DNA of 35,130 nucleotides from Hyphomicrobiales bacterium (GTDB lineage Bacteria; Pseudomonadota; Alphaproteobacteria; Rhizobiales; Devosiaceae), in NCBI GenBank assembly GCA_900470445.1, contig UCAU01000034.1, forward strand, positions 1-35,130. The letters run 5' to 3'. A program made the position numbers and the translations under genes. Shown in pieces: positions 7,675 through 16,468 of this stretch (positions are counted from its first letter, which is position 1; each line of letters starts with the position of its first letter). The notes below the pieces were generated by a model. That model was given only the letters and a program-made list of their open reading frames with translations. It was not told the DNA's origin and made no database searches.

Positions 7675-9248
7675 AGCGGTTTGCCCAATTGCTGGAGCTT
7701 TTGGCGCTGACGCCGTCGCGGACGCGAAAGCTGGCCGCGCTGACGCAATATTTTCGCGAGGTGCCGGACCCGGACCGGGGCTTTGCGCTGGCGGTGCTGA
7801 CCGGGGCGTTGAGCTTCCGCAATGTGAAGCCGGCTCTGCTCAAGGAAACCGTGTTGGCCGAGGTGGACGCGACGCTGTTCGCCATGAGCTACGATTATGT
7901 TGGAGACCTGGGCGAGACGATTGCGCTGATCTGGCCGCATCATGGGGCGCAGGAAGACCTGCCGTCGCTGACCGATCTGATCGAGCTGTTCAATACCACC
8001 TCCAAGAGCGAATTGCCCAAATTGATCGCCTCGCTGCTGACGCGCGCCGGGATCAATGAGCGCTGGGCGCTGGTGAAGCTGGCAACGGGGGCGCTGCGCA
8101 TTGGTGTATCGGCGCGGCTGGCCAAGACAGCGTTAGCCGAGATGAGTGGCGTCGAGGTGCAGGAGATCGAGGAAGTCTGGCACGGGCTCAAGGTGCCTTA
8201 TCTCGACCTCTTCGCCTGGCTTGATGGCAGGGCGGGGCGACCGGATATCGATCAATCGGCGCGGTTTCATCCCTTGATGCTGAGCAATCCGATCGACGAG
8301 GAAAAGGACCTCGGCAAGCTCGACCCCAGGGATTTTTCGGCCGAATGGAAGTGGGACGGCATTCGCGTGCAACTGGTGTTGGGCGGGGGGACGGTGTCGC
8401 TGTTTTCGCGCACGGGCGATGATATCGCGACGGCATTTCCCGACATTGTCGAGAATGTGCATGGGCTGGCGGTGCTCGACGGGGAACTGCTGGTGGGCCG
8501 GGATTTCGAGCCTGGTTCGTTCAACGACCTGCAACAGCGGTTGAACAAGAAGGTGGCGAGCGCCAAGCATCTCAAGGAGAGCCCGGCGTTTATTCGCGTT
8601 TATGACATGCTGTTCGATGGGCGCGAGGATGTGCGGGTGCTGGAATGGACGGAGCGCCGCAAGCGGCTGGAGGCATGGTTCGCGGCCAATCCGCAGACGC
8701 GGCTGGACCTGTCCGAGGTGCTGCCGTTCACCGATTGGGATGACCTGGCGAGGCTGCGGCGGCAGGGGGCGGACGAGCACGGGCATGAGGGGGTGATGAT
8801 CAAGCTCCGCACCTCGCCCTATGTGCCGGGTCGACCCAAGGGCTATTGGTTCAAGTGGAAGCGCGACCCCAATGTGGTCGATGCCGTGCTGATGTATGCG
8901 CAGCGCGGGCATGGCAAGCGGAGTTCGTTTTATTCGGACTATACGTTTGGCGTGTGGAAGGGGAACGAGATCGTGCCGATCGGCAAGGCCTATTTCGGCT
9001 TCACCGATGAGGAATTGAAGCTGCTCGACAAGTGGATCCGGGCCAATACATTGGCCTCGTTCGGGCCGGTGCGGGAGGTTCGCAAGGAACTGGTGTTCGA
9101 GGTGGCATTTGACTCCGCGCAAGTGTCGAGCCGGCACAAGTCTGGGGTGGCACTGCGGTTTCCGCGCATCAGCCGGATCCGCTGGGACAAGCCGGCGGCG
9201 GAGGCGGGGACGCTGGAGGATATGGCTGTTTTTATTGGAGCGACTTAG
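7671..9248 (+). CDS. ATP-dependent DNA ligase (cisplatin damage response type)
   Basis: A 525-residue ATP-dependent DNA ligase. An N-terminal helical DNA-binding domain (about 1-200) precedes the nucleotidyltransferase core. Motif I is EWKWDGIR with the AMP-accepting Lys227; HEGVMIK and YWFKWKRDP are later core motifs, and a C-terminal OB-fold follows with RFPRISRIRWDK near the end. This is the non-NHEJ bacterial type (TIGR04120-like) that travels with the exonuclease. It starts with GTG, overlapping the exonuclease stop. The Lhr-type helicase and PdeM-type phosphoesterase often found with this pair are not in the window. It is distinct from the LigD encoded at 32335-34917. Confidence 0.93.
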   Translation: MKRFAQLLELLALTPSRTRKLAALTQYFREVPDPDRGFALAVLTGALSFRNVKPALLKETVLAEVDATLFAMSYDYVGDLGETIALIWPHHGAQEDLPSLTDLIELFNTTSKSELPKLIASLLTRAGINERWALVKLATGALRIGVSARLAKTALAEMSGVEVQEIEEVWHGLKVPYLDLFAWLDGRAGRPDIDQSARFHPLMLSNPIDEEKDLGKLDPRDFSAEWKWDGIRVQLVLGGGTVSLFSRTGDDIATAFPDIVENVHGLAVLDGELLVGRDFEPGSFNDLQQRLNKKVASAKHLKESPAFIRVYDMLFDGREDVRVLEWTERRKRLEAWFAANPQTRLDLSEVLPFTDWDDLARLRRQGADEHGHEGVMIKLRTSPYVPGRPKGYWFKWKRDPNVVDAVLMYAQRGHGKRSSFYSDYTFGVWKGNEIVPIGKAYFGFTDEELKLLDKWIRANTLASFGPVREVRKELVFEVAFDSAQVSSRHKSGVALRFPRISRIRWDKPAAEAGTLEDMAVFIGAT

Positions 9249-9288
9249 CCAAAGACCCTGCGGGCTGGATAACCAGGAGAGCAAAACA

Positions 9289-9585
9289 ATGTCATCGCGA
9301 TCCAATCATTTGCGGCTCGTGGCGCTGGAGAAGCAGATGGCGGCGGCGGCCGAGGCGATGGATTTCGAGCAGGCCGCGGCGATCCGCAACGAGATTGCGC
9401 GGCTCAAGGGGGAGGTGCCGGTGGTCAGCGAGGATGGCGCAGTGAGTGTCACCGTCAGCCAGCCGCCGCCCGGCGCTATGGGGCTGGGCACGCAAGTGCC
9501 GGTGCGGCAGCCGCCCAAGGGCTGGGTGAAGCCGAAAAAGCCAGATTTTTTGACCAAGAATGTGAAACCGCGAGGCGGGCGATAG
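9289..9585 (+). CDS. Small UvrB/UvrC-motif protein
   Basis: A 98-residue protein. Residues about 10-38 are a UVR motif (LEKQMAAAAEAMDFEQAA followed by IRNEIARLK), the helical hairpin by which UvrB and UvrC contact each other. The C-terminal tail is basic and rich in Pro and Gly (GAMGLGTQVP, PPKGWVKPKKPD). No nuclease or helicase domain is present. AGGAGA lies 8 bases before the ATG. It follows the DNA ligase gene by 40 bases and is probably in the same operon. Role unknown; a UvrB/UvrC-interacting accessory factor is a reasonable guess. A small hairpin, GATAG-GACAG-CTATC (9581-9595), covers its stop codon and that of the convergent merR gene. Confidence 0.8.
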   Translation: MSSRSNHLRLVALEKQMAAAAEAMDFEQAAAIRNEIARLKGEVPVVSEDGAVSVTVSQPPPGAMGLGTQVPVRQPPKGWVKPKKPDFLTKNVKPRGGR

Positions 9586-9590
9586 GACAG

Positions 9591-9983
9591 CTATCCAGCC
9601 TGTTTGATGCGCTCGTCGGCGAGTTTCTTGATTTCCTTGAGTTCGCTGATCGTCGTCTGCAGGTCCGAGAGCTGGGCTTGCAGGGAGGCGAGCCGTTCAT
9701 CGACCTTGCCGATGAGGAGGCTGACCTGCTGGCTGCGGTCGGCGTCGTAGAGGCTTAGGTAATCGGAGATATCGCGCAGCGAGAAGCCGAGGCGTTTGCC
9801 GCGCAGGATCAGGATCAGCCGAGCCCGATCGCGGCGGCGGAAGATGCGGGTGGCGCCGAGGCGTTCGGGGGCGAGCAGGCCCTTGGCTTCGTAGAAGCGG
9901 ATGGCGCGGGTGGAAATGCCGAATTCCTTGGCCAGATCGGCAATGGCAAAGAGATCGCGGCTGTCAGGCTCTGGGCGGTTCAC
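9591..9983 (-). CDS. MerR family transcriptional regulator, likely fatty-acid control
   Basis: A 130-residue MerR-type regulator. Residues 11-45 form the winged HTH (AIADLAKEFGISTRAIRFYEAKGL), and RIFRRRDRARL is the wing region. A coiled coil from about 80 to 128 is the dimer helix. There is no cysteine anywhere, so it is not a metal or thiol sensor. The start is GTG and overlaps the fadD stop by four bases, so it is made from the fadD mRNA. LiuR-type MerR proteins that control acyl-CoA degradation genes have this size and layout. I infer that it binds the three operators at 11754-11851 and so controls both arms of the fad locus and itself, with an acyl-CoA as likely effector. Confidence 0.88.
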   Translation of the reverse strand: MNRPEPDSRDLFAIADLAKEFGISTRAIRFYEAKGLLAPERLGATRIFRRRDRARLILILRGKRLGFSLRDISDYLSLYDADRSQQVSLLIGKVDERLASLQAQLSDLQTTISELKEIKKLADERIKQAG

Positions 9984-11692
9984 GATTTTTTGGCCTTGGT
10001 GGCAGCGTAGTCCTCGCGCAGCTCTTTTTTGGAAAGCTTGCCGATCAGGGTCTTGGGCAGGGCGTCTTTGAAAATGATTTCACGCGGCATTTCGATCTTG
10101 TTGAGCTTGTCGGCGAGGAAGAGTTTGAGTTCGGTATCGGTGACCGATTTGCCGGATTTGAGCTTGATATAGGCGACGGGGGCCTCGCCGCGATATTCGT
10201 CGGGTACGCCGATGACATTGGTTTCTTCGACCGCCTCATGGGTCATCAACGCTTCCTCGATGATGCGGGGATAGACGTTGAAGCCCGAGCAGATGATGAG
10301 GTCCTTGGTGCGATCGACAAGGAAGACATAGCCGTCTTCGTCCATATGGCCGACATCGCCGGTGCGCAGCCAGCCATCGTGGAAGGCTTCCCCATTGGCT
10401 TCGTCATTGTTGAAATAGCCGGTCATGACCTGGGGGCCGCGCACTTCAAGCTCGCCATTCTCGCCAATGGCGGCGACTTCCCTGGTGTCGATATCGACGA
10501 AGCGAATATCGGTGCCGGGGAGAGGCAGGCCGATGGAGAGGGGTTTGCTCGGCACGCGCAGGGCGGCGCAGCAGACAACGGGCGAGGCCTCGGTGAGGCC
10601 ATAACCTTCGGCCAGCAGCGCCTTGGATTTTTTGGCGAAATTGGCGCGGATTTCATTGGGCAGGGCGGCGCCGCCAGAAATGGCGACTTCAAGGCTCGCC
10701 AGCTTGGCGGAAATATTGGGGTCTTCGGCGCGGGCTATGGCCGAGAGCAGGGTGGGCACGGCAGGCAGCACATTGGCCTTGGTGCGGGCGAAGAGGTCGA
10801 GCAGCGCCTTGAGCTCGAAGCGGGGCAGCATGACCACCTGGGTGCCGTTGCAGAGCGGCACGTTCATGCAGACCGTCATGGCAAAGATGTGAAAGAAGGG
10901 CAGCACGGCCACGACCTTGGCGGGCGGGTAGAACAGCCCGCAACCCCATTGGTCGATCTGGCTCATATTGGCGGCGATATTGGCGTGAGTGAGCAGGGCC
11001 CCCTTGGGCACGCCAGTGGTGCCGCCGGTATATTGCTGGACGGCGATGTCCTTATAGGGATCGATGACGACGGCGCTGGGGGTTTCCTTGCGGTCGATCA
11101 ATTCGTTGAAGCCGGCGATGCGGTCGCGGATTGGGGATTTGCGCAGCTTGGCGAGGTCTTTGCGCTTGGCGATGGAATAGAGGATTTTCTTGGGCAGCGG
11201 CAGCGCGTCGGGGAAGTGGCAGACCACCAGCGATTTGACATGGCCGAGCTGGACCAGCTGTTCGGCCTTTTCGAAAATTTGCTGCAGATCGAGGGTGATC
11301 AGCAGATCGGCGCCGGCATTGGCGGTGATGTGGCTGAGCTCCTTGACGGTATAGAGCGGGTTGCAATTGACCACGATGCCGCCGGCGCGCAGCACGCCGT
11401 AATAGGCGATGGGGTAAAAGGGGGTATTGGGTAGCATGATCGCCACGCGGCTGCCCTTTTTGACCCCGAACTGGGTCTGCAGCGCACCGGCAAAGGCGGT
11501 GATCTTGCGGGCCAGCTCGCCAAAGCTGGTGGTGCCGCCCATGAAATCGAGTGCGGTGGCGAGGGGGTTTTTGGCGCAGGCGGCCAGCACCTGTTCGTGC
11601 ACCGGGCGAGTATCGATCTTGACGTCCCAGGCAATGCCATCGGGGTAGCTGGCGATCCAGGGGCGCATTGCCCGCTCGTTCCGCTGGTCCAT
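9980..11692 (-). CDS. fadD: Long-chain fatty acid--CoA ligase
   Basis: A 570-residue adenylate-forming enzyme that activates fatty acids to acyl-CoA at the membrane face. The phosphate-binding motif [11 protein letters not shown] is at 221-231, and GYGLTEASP near 366 is the adenylate-binding motif. [15 protein letters not shown] and the fatty-acyl signature region [16 protein letters not shown] follow, and the C-terminal catalytic Lys lies in [10 protein letters not shown]. Length matches FadD. The ATG at 11692 is preferred over the adjacent TTG (11695) because GGAGG lies 7 bases upstream of it. It is the first gene of a leftward fadD-merR operon, from a promoter that overlaps operator 1. Confidence 0.94.
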   Translation of the reverse strand: MDQRNERAMRPWIASYPDGIAWDVKIDTRPVHEQVLAACAKNPLATALDFMGGTTSFGELARKITAFAGALQTQFGVKKGSRVAIMLPNTPFYPIAYYGVLRAGGIVVNCNPLYTVKELSHITANAGADLLITLDLQQIFEKAEQLVQLGHVKSLVVCHFPDALPLPKKILYSIAKRKDLAKLRKSPIRDRIAGFNELIDRKETPSAVVIDPYKDIAVQQYTGGTTGVPKGALLTHANIAANMSQIDQWGCGLFYPPAKVVAVLPFFHIFAMTVCMNVPLCNGTQVVMLPRFELKALLDLFARTKANVLPAVPTLLSAIARAEDPNISAKLASLEVAISGGAALPNEIRANFAKKSKALLAEGYGLTEASPVVCCAALRVPSKPLSIGLPLPGTDIRFVDIDTREVAAIGENGELEVRGPQVMTGYFNNDEANGEAFHDGWLRTGDVGHMDEDGYVFLVDRTKDLIICSGFNVYPRIIEEALMTHEAVEETNVIGVPDEYRGEAPVAYIKLKSGKSVTDTELKLFLADKLNKIEMPREIIFKDALPKTLIGKLSKKELREDYAATKAKKS

Positions 11693-11740
11693 CAATGTCC
11701 CTCCTCGTGCCGTTCGGCTTGGGCTTTGCCCTTATCACGC

Positions 11741-11769
11741 AGTATTCCATGGCTTTACGTTAGCGTCAA
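11741..11769 (-). promoter_or_regulatory. Candidate sigma-70-type promoter for fadD-merR
   Basis: Read leftward, TTGACG (11769-11764) is a good -35, followed by a 17-base spacer and AATACT (11746-11741) as a -10 with 4 of 6 consensus bases. Operator 1 covers the -35 and much of the spacer, which is where a MerR protein acts. Confidence 0.55.
11754..11769. promoter_or_regulatory. Operator 1 (TTTACGT-TA-GCGTCAA)
   Basis: An imperfect palindrome of two 7-base half-sites with a 2-base gap. It extends by a C/G pair after one mismatch. It overlaps the -35 of the fadD promoter. The same 7-2-7 layout and ACGT core recur in operators 2 and 3. Confidence 0.7.
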
Positions 11770-11809
11770 AGGGGTGACGGAGGATTTTGAACATAGGCCG
11801 CGACCTCGG

Positions 11810-11825
11810 ATTACGTGAACGTAAT
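11810..11825. promoter_or_regulatory. Operator 2 (ATTACGT-GA-ACGTAAT)
   Basis: A perfect palindrome of 7-base half-sites with a 2-base gap. Its centre is 56 bp from operator 1 and 26 bp from operator 3, between the two divergent promoters. Confidence 0.7.
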
Positions 11826-11835
11826 GTGTCGTTAG

Positions 11836-11851
11836 TTGACGTTTACGTAAA
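11836..11851. promoter_or_regulatory. Operator 3 (TTGACGT-TT-ACGTAAA)
   Basis: One mismatch between half-sites, with the same 7-2-7 spacing. Its left half-site is also the putative -35 of the fadE promoter, so a bound regulator would sit on that promoter. Confidence 0.7.
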
Positions 11852-11863
11852 GCGCGGTAAAGT
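11836..11863 (+). promoter_or_regulatory. Candidate promoter for fadE-fadJ-fadI
   Basis: TTGACG (11836-11841), a 16-base spacer and TAAAGT (11858-11863, 4 of 6 consensus bases). It would give an mRNA leader of roughly 120 bases before the fadE start. It overlaps operator 3. Confidence 0.45.
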
Positions 11864-11993
11864 GCGGTCTCAACACTGGGGATATGGTGCGCTATGGTTT
11901 GAGCGCGGCAGGCCCAGCAGGAAACCGGAGGACCGGGAAACGGTCTGACGTTTCGGAATGGGCGGCAGCAAGCCGCCAGGCAGGGAGGCCGCC

Positions 11994-14459
11994 GTGACAC
12001 TTGCGCTTTTCGTGATCAGCCTCATTATTTTTGGCGTGCTGGCCTGGCGGGAAAGCCCGCTCTGGCATTGGGGCGTGGCGGTGCTGGTGATCGGGCTGCT
12101 GAGCCGGCTCGATGTGGGCGGGAGCGGTCTTGCGCTTGATGGCGGGTTTGGTGGTCTGCTGTTGGCGCTGGTGCCGGGCGCGGTGTTGTTGCTGCTCAGC
12201 GTTGAGGCCATTCGCAAGCCGGTGCTGACGCGGCCGGTCTATGGGGCGGTCAAATCGATTTTGCCGAAGGTGAGCAAGACCGAACAGGACGCCCTGGATG
12301 CCGGCACAATCGGCTGGGATGCGGAATTGTTTTCCGGCAAGCCGGACTGGAGCAAGCTGACCGATATTCGGCCGCTGACGCTAACAGCGGAAGAGCAGGC
12401 GTTTATCGACGGACCGACCAATGAGGTCTGTGCCATGATCGACGATTGGGACACGCGCAACAATCGCGCTGATCTGTCGCCCGAGGTCTGGCAGTTCCTC
12501 AAGGACAAGGGATTCCTGGGCATGCTGATTGCCAAGGAGTATGGCGGGCTGGGCTTTGGCGCACAGGCGCAGTCGATGATCGTTTCCAAAATTTCGAGCC
12601 GGTCGGTGGCGGCGGGGATCACCGTCATGGTGCCCAATTCGCTCGGGCCGGGCGAATTGCTGGAAAAATACGGCACGCAGAGCCAGAAAGACAAATATCT
12701 CGGACGGCTGGCCAAGGGCCTCGAAGTGCCGTGCTTTGCGCTGACCGGCGTGCATTCGGGGTCGGATGCCGGTGGCATGCGCGATATCGGCATTGTCACC
12801 AAGGGGACCTATCAGGGCGCCGAAGTGTTGGGCATCAGGCTGAGCTGGGACAAGCGCTACATTACGCTGGCGCCGATCGCGACACTGGTGGGCCTGGCCT
12901 TCATCCTCAAGGACCCGGACAATCTGCTGGGCAAGGGCGAAGAGATCGGCATCACGCTGGCACTGGTGCCGCACGATCATCCGGGTGTCGAAATCGGGCG
13001 GCGGCATTTTCCGGCGCGGCAGGCTTTCATGAATGGGCCGACGCGCGGTACGGACGTGTTCATTCCCATGGAGTTTTTGATCGGTGGGGTGGACCGGGCC
13101 GGGCAGGGCTGGCGCATGCTGATGGAGTGTCTGTCGACCGGGCGGGCGATTTCGCTGCCGGCGATTGGGACGACCTCGATCAAGCAGGCGTTGCGGGTGA
13201 GTTCGGCCTATGCGCGGATCCGGCGGCAGTTTGGCATTCCAGTGGGGATCATGGAGGGCGTGGCCGAACCGCTCGGGGAAATGGTCAAGCGTGCCTATAC
13301 CTATGAAGCGAGCCGGCGGCTGACGGCTTCCATGGTGGATGAGGGGCAGCGGCCGGCGGTGATTTCGGCGCTGCTCAAATATCGCACCACCGAAGCCATG
13401 CGCGAGAGCGTGGATGATGCCTTCGATATTCATGGTGGGCGGGCCATTCAGGACGGGCCGGGCAATTATCTGTTTGGCGGCTATATGGCGACGCCGGTGG
13501 CCATTACGGTGGAGGGCGCCAATATATTGACGCGCACGCTGATGACCTTTGCGCAGGGCGTGCTGCGGGCGCATCCATTTTTGTACAAGGAAATCGCGGC
13601 GGCGCAGAATCCCGACAAGGCGGCCGGGCTCGACCAGTTCGACCTGGCCTTTGGCGGGCATACCAAATTCATGCTGCGCAATATTGCGGCCAGCTTCGTG
13701 CATGGGGTGAGCAATGGGGCCTTTGCCTCGGCGCCCGCGCAGTTGGAAATGGGGCATTGGTATCGCAAGCTGCATCGCTACAGCCAGGATTTTGCCCTCG
13801 TGGCCGATTGGACCACGGTGGTGCTCGGCGGGGCGCTCAAGCGCAAGCAGAAGATCTCGGGGCGGATGGCCGATATTCTGGGCGAGCTTTACCTGATGTC
13901 GGCCGTGCTCAAGCGGTTTGAGGAAGAAGGGCGCCTGGTCGAGGATCGGGAGCTGGTCGATGCGATTCTGGCGGACCGGATCGCGGCGATGGAGCAGACC
14001 TTTGGCGAGGTGTTTGCCAATTTCCCCAATGGGCTGCTGGCCAATGCGATGCGGTTCCTATGCTTCCCGCTGGGACGGCATGCGAGACCCGCCGGTGACC
14101 GGGTAAATTACCGCTTCGTGCGGGCGGTGCTGCGGCCAGGGGCGTTTCGTGACCGGTTGACCACGGGGGTGTTCGTATCGATGGACCCCAATGATGTGAC
14201 CGGCGTTCTGGAAGATGGGTTGCTCAAGGTGACCGAGGCCGAGGAGATCGAGGCGCGGTTCGTCAAGGCGGCGCGCAAGGGCGTGATCGAGCGGCGGCTG
14301 GATCGCGATGCGATTGCCGATGCCGTGGCGGCCGGGGTGCTCAATGAGAATGAAGCGGGGATCATGCGGGCGGCGGATGAGGCGACCGATCGTGTCGTGA
14401 AGGTGGATGATTTTGCGGCCGATGAACTGGCGGCGGAGCATAAGCGGGCGGCCGAGTAA
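11994..14459 (+). CDS. fadE: Acyl-CoA dehydrogenase, membrane-anchored FadE type
   Basis: An 821-residue FAD enzyme for the first oxidation step of fatty-acid breakdown. The N-terminus is hydrophobic (two segments within about residues 1-65), as in E. coli FadE, so it is likely membrane-attached. The acyl-CoA dehydrogenase core follows (about 100-520; CFALTGVHSGSDAG is the FAD/substrate loop region, and DIHGGRAIQDGPGNYL is typical). The last 280 residues match the FadE-specific C-terminal domain (DUF1974). The frame is open from an ATG at 11958, but the GTG at 11994 has GGGAGG 5 bases upstream and starts directly at the membrane segment, so I chose it. It is the first gene of the rightward beta-oxidation operon. 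Confidence 0.93.
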   Translation: MTLALFVISLIIFGVLAWRESPLWHWGVAVLVIGLLSRLDVGGSGLALDGGFGGLLLALVPGAVLLLLSVEAIRKPVLTRPVYGAVKSILPKVSKTEQDALDAGTIGWDAELFSGKPDWSKLTDIRPLTLTAEEQAFIDGPTNEVCAMIDDWDTRNNRADLSPEVWQFLKDKGFLGMLIAKEYGGLGFGAQAQSMIVSKISSRSVAAGITVMVPNSLGPGELLEKYGTQSQKDKYLGRLAKGLEVPCFALTGVHSGSDAGGMRDIGIVTKGTYQGAEVLGIRLSWDKRYITLAPIATLVGLAFILKDPDNLLGKGEEIGITLALVPHDHPGVEIGRRHFPARQAFMNGPTRGTDVFIPMEFLIGGVDRAGQGWRMLMECLSTGRAISLPAIGTTSIKQALRVSSAYARIRRQFGIPVGIMEGVAEPLGEMVKRAYTYEASRRLTASMVDEGQRPAVISALLKYRTTEAMRESVDDAFDIHGGRAIQDGPGNYLFGGYMATPVAITVEGANILTRTLMTFAQGVLRAHPFLYKEIAAAQNPDKAAGLDQFDLAFGGHTKFMLRNIAASFVHGVSNGAFASAPAQLEMGHWYRKLHRYSQDFALVADWTTVVLGGALKRKQKISGRMADILGELYLMSAVLKRFEEEGRLVEDRELVDAILADRIAAMEQTFGEVFANFPNGLLANAMRFLCFPLGRHARPAGDRVNYRFVRAVLRPGAFRDRLTTGVFVSMDPNDVTGVLEDGLLKVTEAEEIEARFVKAARKGVIERRLDRDAIADAVAAGVLNENEAGIMRAADEATDRVVKVDDFAADELAAEHKRAAE

Positions 14460-14503
14460 GCCGGCGAAATATGGCGACAAGCCAAGGGATTTGAGGAGGC
14501 AAG

Positions 14504-16465
14504 ATGATTGCGCTGCAGGAGACGGTGACCAAGCATTGGAGCTTTCACACCGATGTGGAAAAGCTGGGCTGGCTGACGATCAACACGCAGGGGGCGGGGG
14601 TCAATACGCTCAGCCGCGAGGCGATCATGGAGCTCGAGACCCTGGTGGCGCGGATCGAGGACCTGGCGAGCTCGGGCGAAGTAATCGGGGTGATCCTGCT
14701 CAGCGGCAAGGATAGCGGGTTCATTGCCGGGGCCGATGTCAGCGAATTCGATGCGATGAGCGATTTTTCCGTGCTGCCGGAGGCGCTGAAGCGCACGCAT
14801 GCGCTGTTTACGCGGATCGAAAAACTCAAAGTGCCGGTGGTGGCGGGGATACACGGGTTCTGCCTGGGCGGCGGGCTCGAGCTGGCGCTGGCGTGTCACT
14901 ATCGCATCGCGGTCAATGACGAGAAGACGCGGATCGGGTTTCCGGAAGTGAATCTGGGGATTTTTCCCGGCTTTGGCGGCACGGGGCGGTCGATCCGACA
15001 GGCGGGGCCGGTTGATGCCATGCAGATCATGCTGACGGGCAAGATGCTGAAAGCCGGTGCGGCGCGGGGCTTGAACCTGGTCGATAAGCTGGTGCGGCAT
15101 CGCGACATGCTGGCCTGGGAAGGGCGCAAGGCGGTGTTGCAGAAGCGCAGGAGCGTCGCCGCGGCGCCGGTCAAGCGCTTGATGGCGATGGGGCCGATCC
15201 GCGGCTATGTGGCGAGCAAGATGCGGGAGCAGGCGAGCAAGAAGGCCCGCAAGGAACATTATCCGGCCCCGTTCGCGCTGATCGATCTGTTCGAGGCGCA
15301 TGGCAATGATTGGCAGGCGATGAGCCGGGGGGAGATCGATGCTTTCGTGCCGCTGATGGGCACGGAGACGGCGACCAATCTGCGGCGGGTGTTTTTCGCT
15401 TCGGAGAGCCTCAAGAAACAGGGGGCCAAAGGCGCCAAGTTTGCCCGGGTGCATGTGATCGGGGCTGGGGTGATGGGCGGCGATATTGCGGCTTGGTGCG
15501 CGCTGCGCGGCATGGCGGTGACGCTGCAGGATATCGACATGGAGCGCATCAAGCCGGCGCTGGAGCGGGGCAAGGCGCTGTTCAAGAAGCGCCTCAAGAG
15601 CAAGCGCGAGGTCGATACGGCCATGCTGCGGCTTGAGGCGGACCCGACTGGCAAGGGCGTGGCTCGGGCCGATGTGATCATCGAGGCGGTGGTGGAAAAG
15701 CTTGAGGTCAAGCAGGCGATTTTCAGCGGGATCGAGGATCAGCTGAAACCCGGCGCGATCCTGGCCACCAATACATCCTCCATTGAATTGGAGCGGATTG
15801 CCGAGGGGCTCAAGGACCCGGCCCGGTTGATCGGGCTGCATTTCTTCAATCCGGTGGCGCAGCTGCCGCTGGTGGAGGTGATAAGGTCCACGTTCAATTC
15901 CGATGCGGAAATCGGCAAGGGCGCGGCCTTTGCGCTGGCTATCGGCAAGTCGCCGGTGGTGGTCAAGTCGGCGCCGGGGTTCCTCGTGAACCGGGTGCTG
16001 ATGCCCTACATGCTGGGCGCGGTGAAGCGGGTTGAGGCGGGCGAGAGCAAGGAATTGCTTGATGCCGCCGCAGTGGCCTTCGGCATGCCGATGGGGCCCA
16101 TCGAGCTGATGGACACGGTTGGACTCGATGTCGGGCAATCGGTGGCGCGGGAACTGGGGCAGGCGGTGCCGGCGGAGTCCAAATTCGCCGGGCTGGTGAG
16201 CGCGGGCAAGCTGGGCCGCAAGACTGGCGAAGGCCTTTACAAGTGGGTCGATGGCAAGGCGCAAAAGGGCGAGACGCCGCCCCATGCCGACTTGGCTGGA
16301 CTGGGGCGTGAATTGGTGCAGCCGCTGGTCGATACGACCGAAGTGGTGGTGGCCGAGGGCGTGGTCGCTAATGCAGGCCTGGCCGATATCGGGGTGATCC
16401 TGGGGACGGGCTTTGCGCCGTTCCTCGGTGGTCCCCTCAAAGCACGTGCGGATGGGAGGGCTTGA
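14504..16465 (+). CDS. fadJ: Enoyl-CoA hydratase / 3-hydroxyacyl-CoA dehydrogenase fusion
   Basis: A 653-residue bifunctional enzyme for steps two and three of beta-oxidation. The N-terminal crotonase domain has IAGADVSEF and GFCLGGGLELALA (oxyanion hole, Glu126) and GFPEVNLGIFPGFGG with Glu148, the two catalytic glutamates. The dehydrogenase domain starts with the NAD-binding VIGAGVMGG near residue 320 and has the catalytic His in LHFFNPVAQLPLVEV near 446. It ends at GTGFAPFLGGPL, about 60 residues earlier than E. coli FadB, without sign of damage. GAGGAGG precedes the ATG. It sits 44 bases after fadE and 3 before the thiolase. It pairs with a FadI-type thiolase, so I use fadJ; fadB is equally defensible. 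Confidence 0.92.
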   Translation: MIALQETVTKHWSFHTDVEKLGWLTINTQGAGVNTLSREAIMELETLVARIEDLASSGEVIGVILLSGKDSGFIAGADVSEFDAMSDFSVLPEALKRTHALFTRIEKLKVPVVAGIHGFCLGGGLELALACHYRIAVNDEKTRIGFPEVNLGIFPGFGGTGRSIRQAGPVDAMQIMLTGKMLKAGAARGLNLVDKLVRHRDMLAWEGRKAVLQKRRSVAAAPVKRLMAMGPIRGYVASKMREQASKKARKEHYPAPFALIDLFEAHGNDWQAMSRGEIDAFVPLMGTETATNLRRVFFASESLKKQGAKGAKFARVHVIGAGVMGGDIAAWCALRGMAVTLQDIDMERIKPALERGKALFKKRLKSKREVDTAMLRLEADPTGKGVARADVIIEAVVEKLEVKQAIFSGIEDQLKPGAILATNTSSIELERIAEGLKDPARLIGLHFFNPVAQLPLVEVIRSTFNSDAEIGKGAAFALAIGKSPVVVKSAPGFLVNRVLMPYMLGAVKRVEAGESKELLDAAAVAFGMPMGPIELMDTVGLDVGQSVARELGQAVPAESKFAGLVSAGKLGRKTGEGLYKWVDGKAQKGETPPHADLAGLGRELVQPLVDTTEVVVAEGVVANAGLADIGVILGTGFAPFLGGPLKARADGRA

Positions 16466-16468
16466 GAC

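Larger units (their letters stand above)
11693..11993. promoter_or_regulatory. fadD / fadE divergent control region
   Basis: This 301-base gap between divergent fad genes holds three 16-bp operator-like palindromes, a candidate promoter in each direction and two leader hairpins before fadE (11937-11954, GAAACG-GTCTGA-CGTTTC, and 11961-11977, GGCGGC-AGCAA-GCCGCC). The second hairpin lies 5 bases before the GGGAGG ribosome site of fadE and could affect its access. I see no other gene in it. Confidence 0.75.

Noticed and set aside
9581..9595. Hairpin between the UVR-motif and merR stop codons as a bidirectional terminator
   Set aside because: Only a 5-bp stem without a T-run; noted under the gene but not called a terminator.
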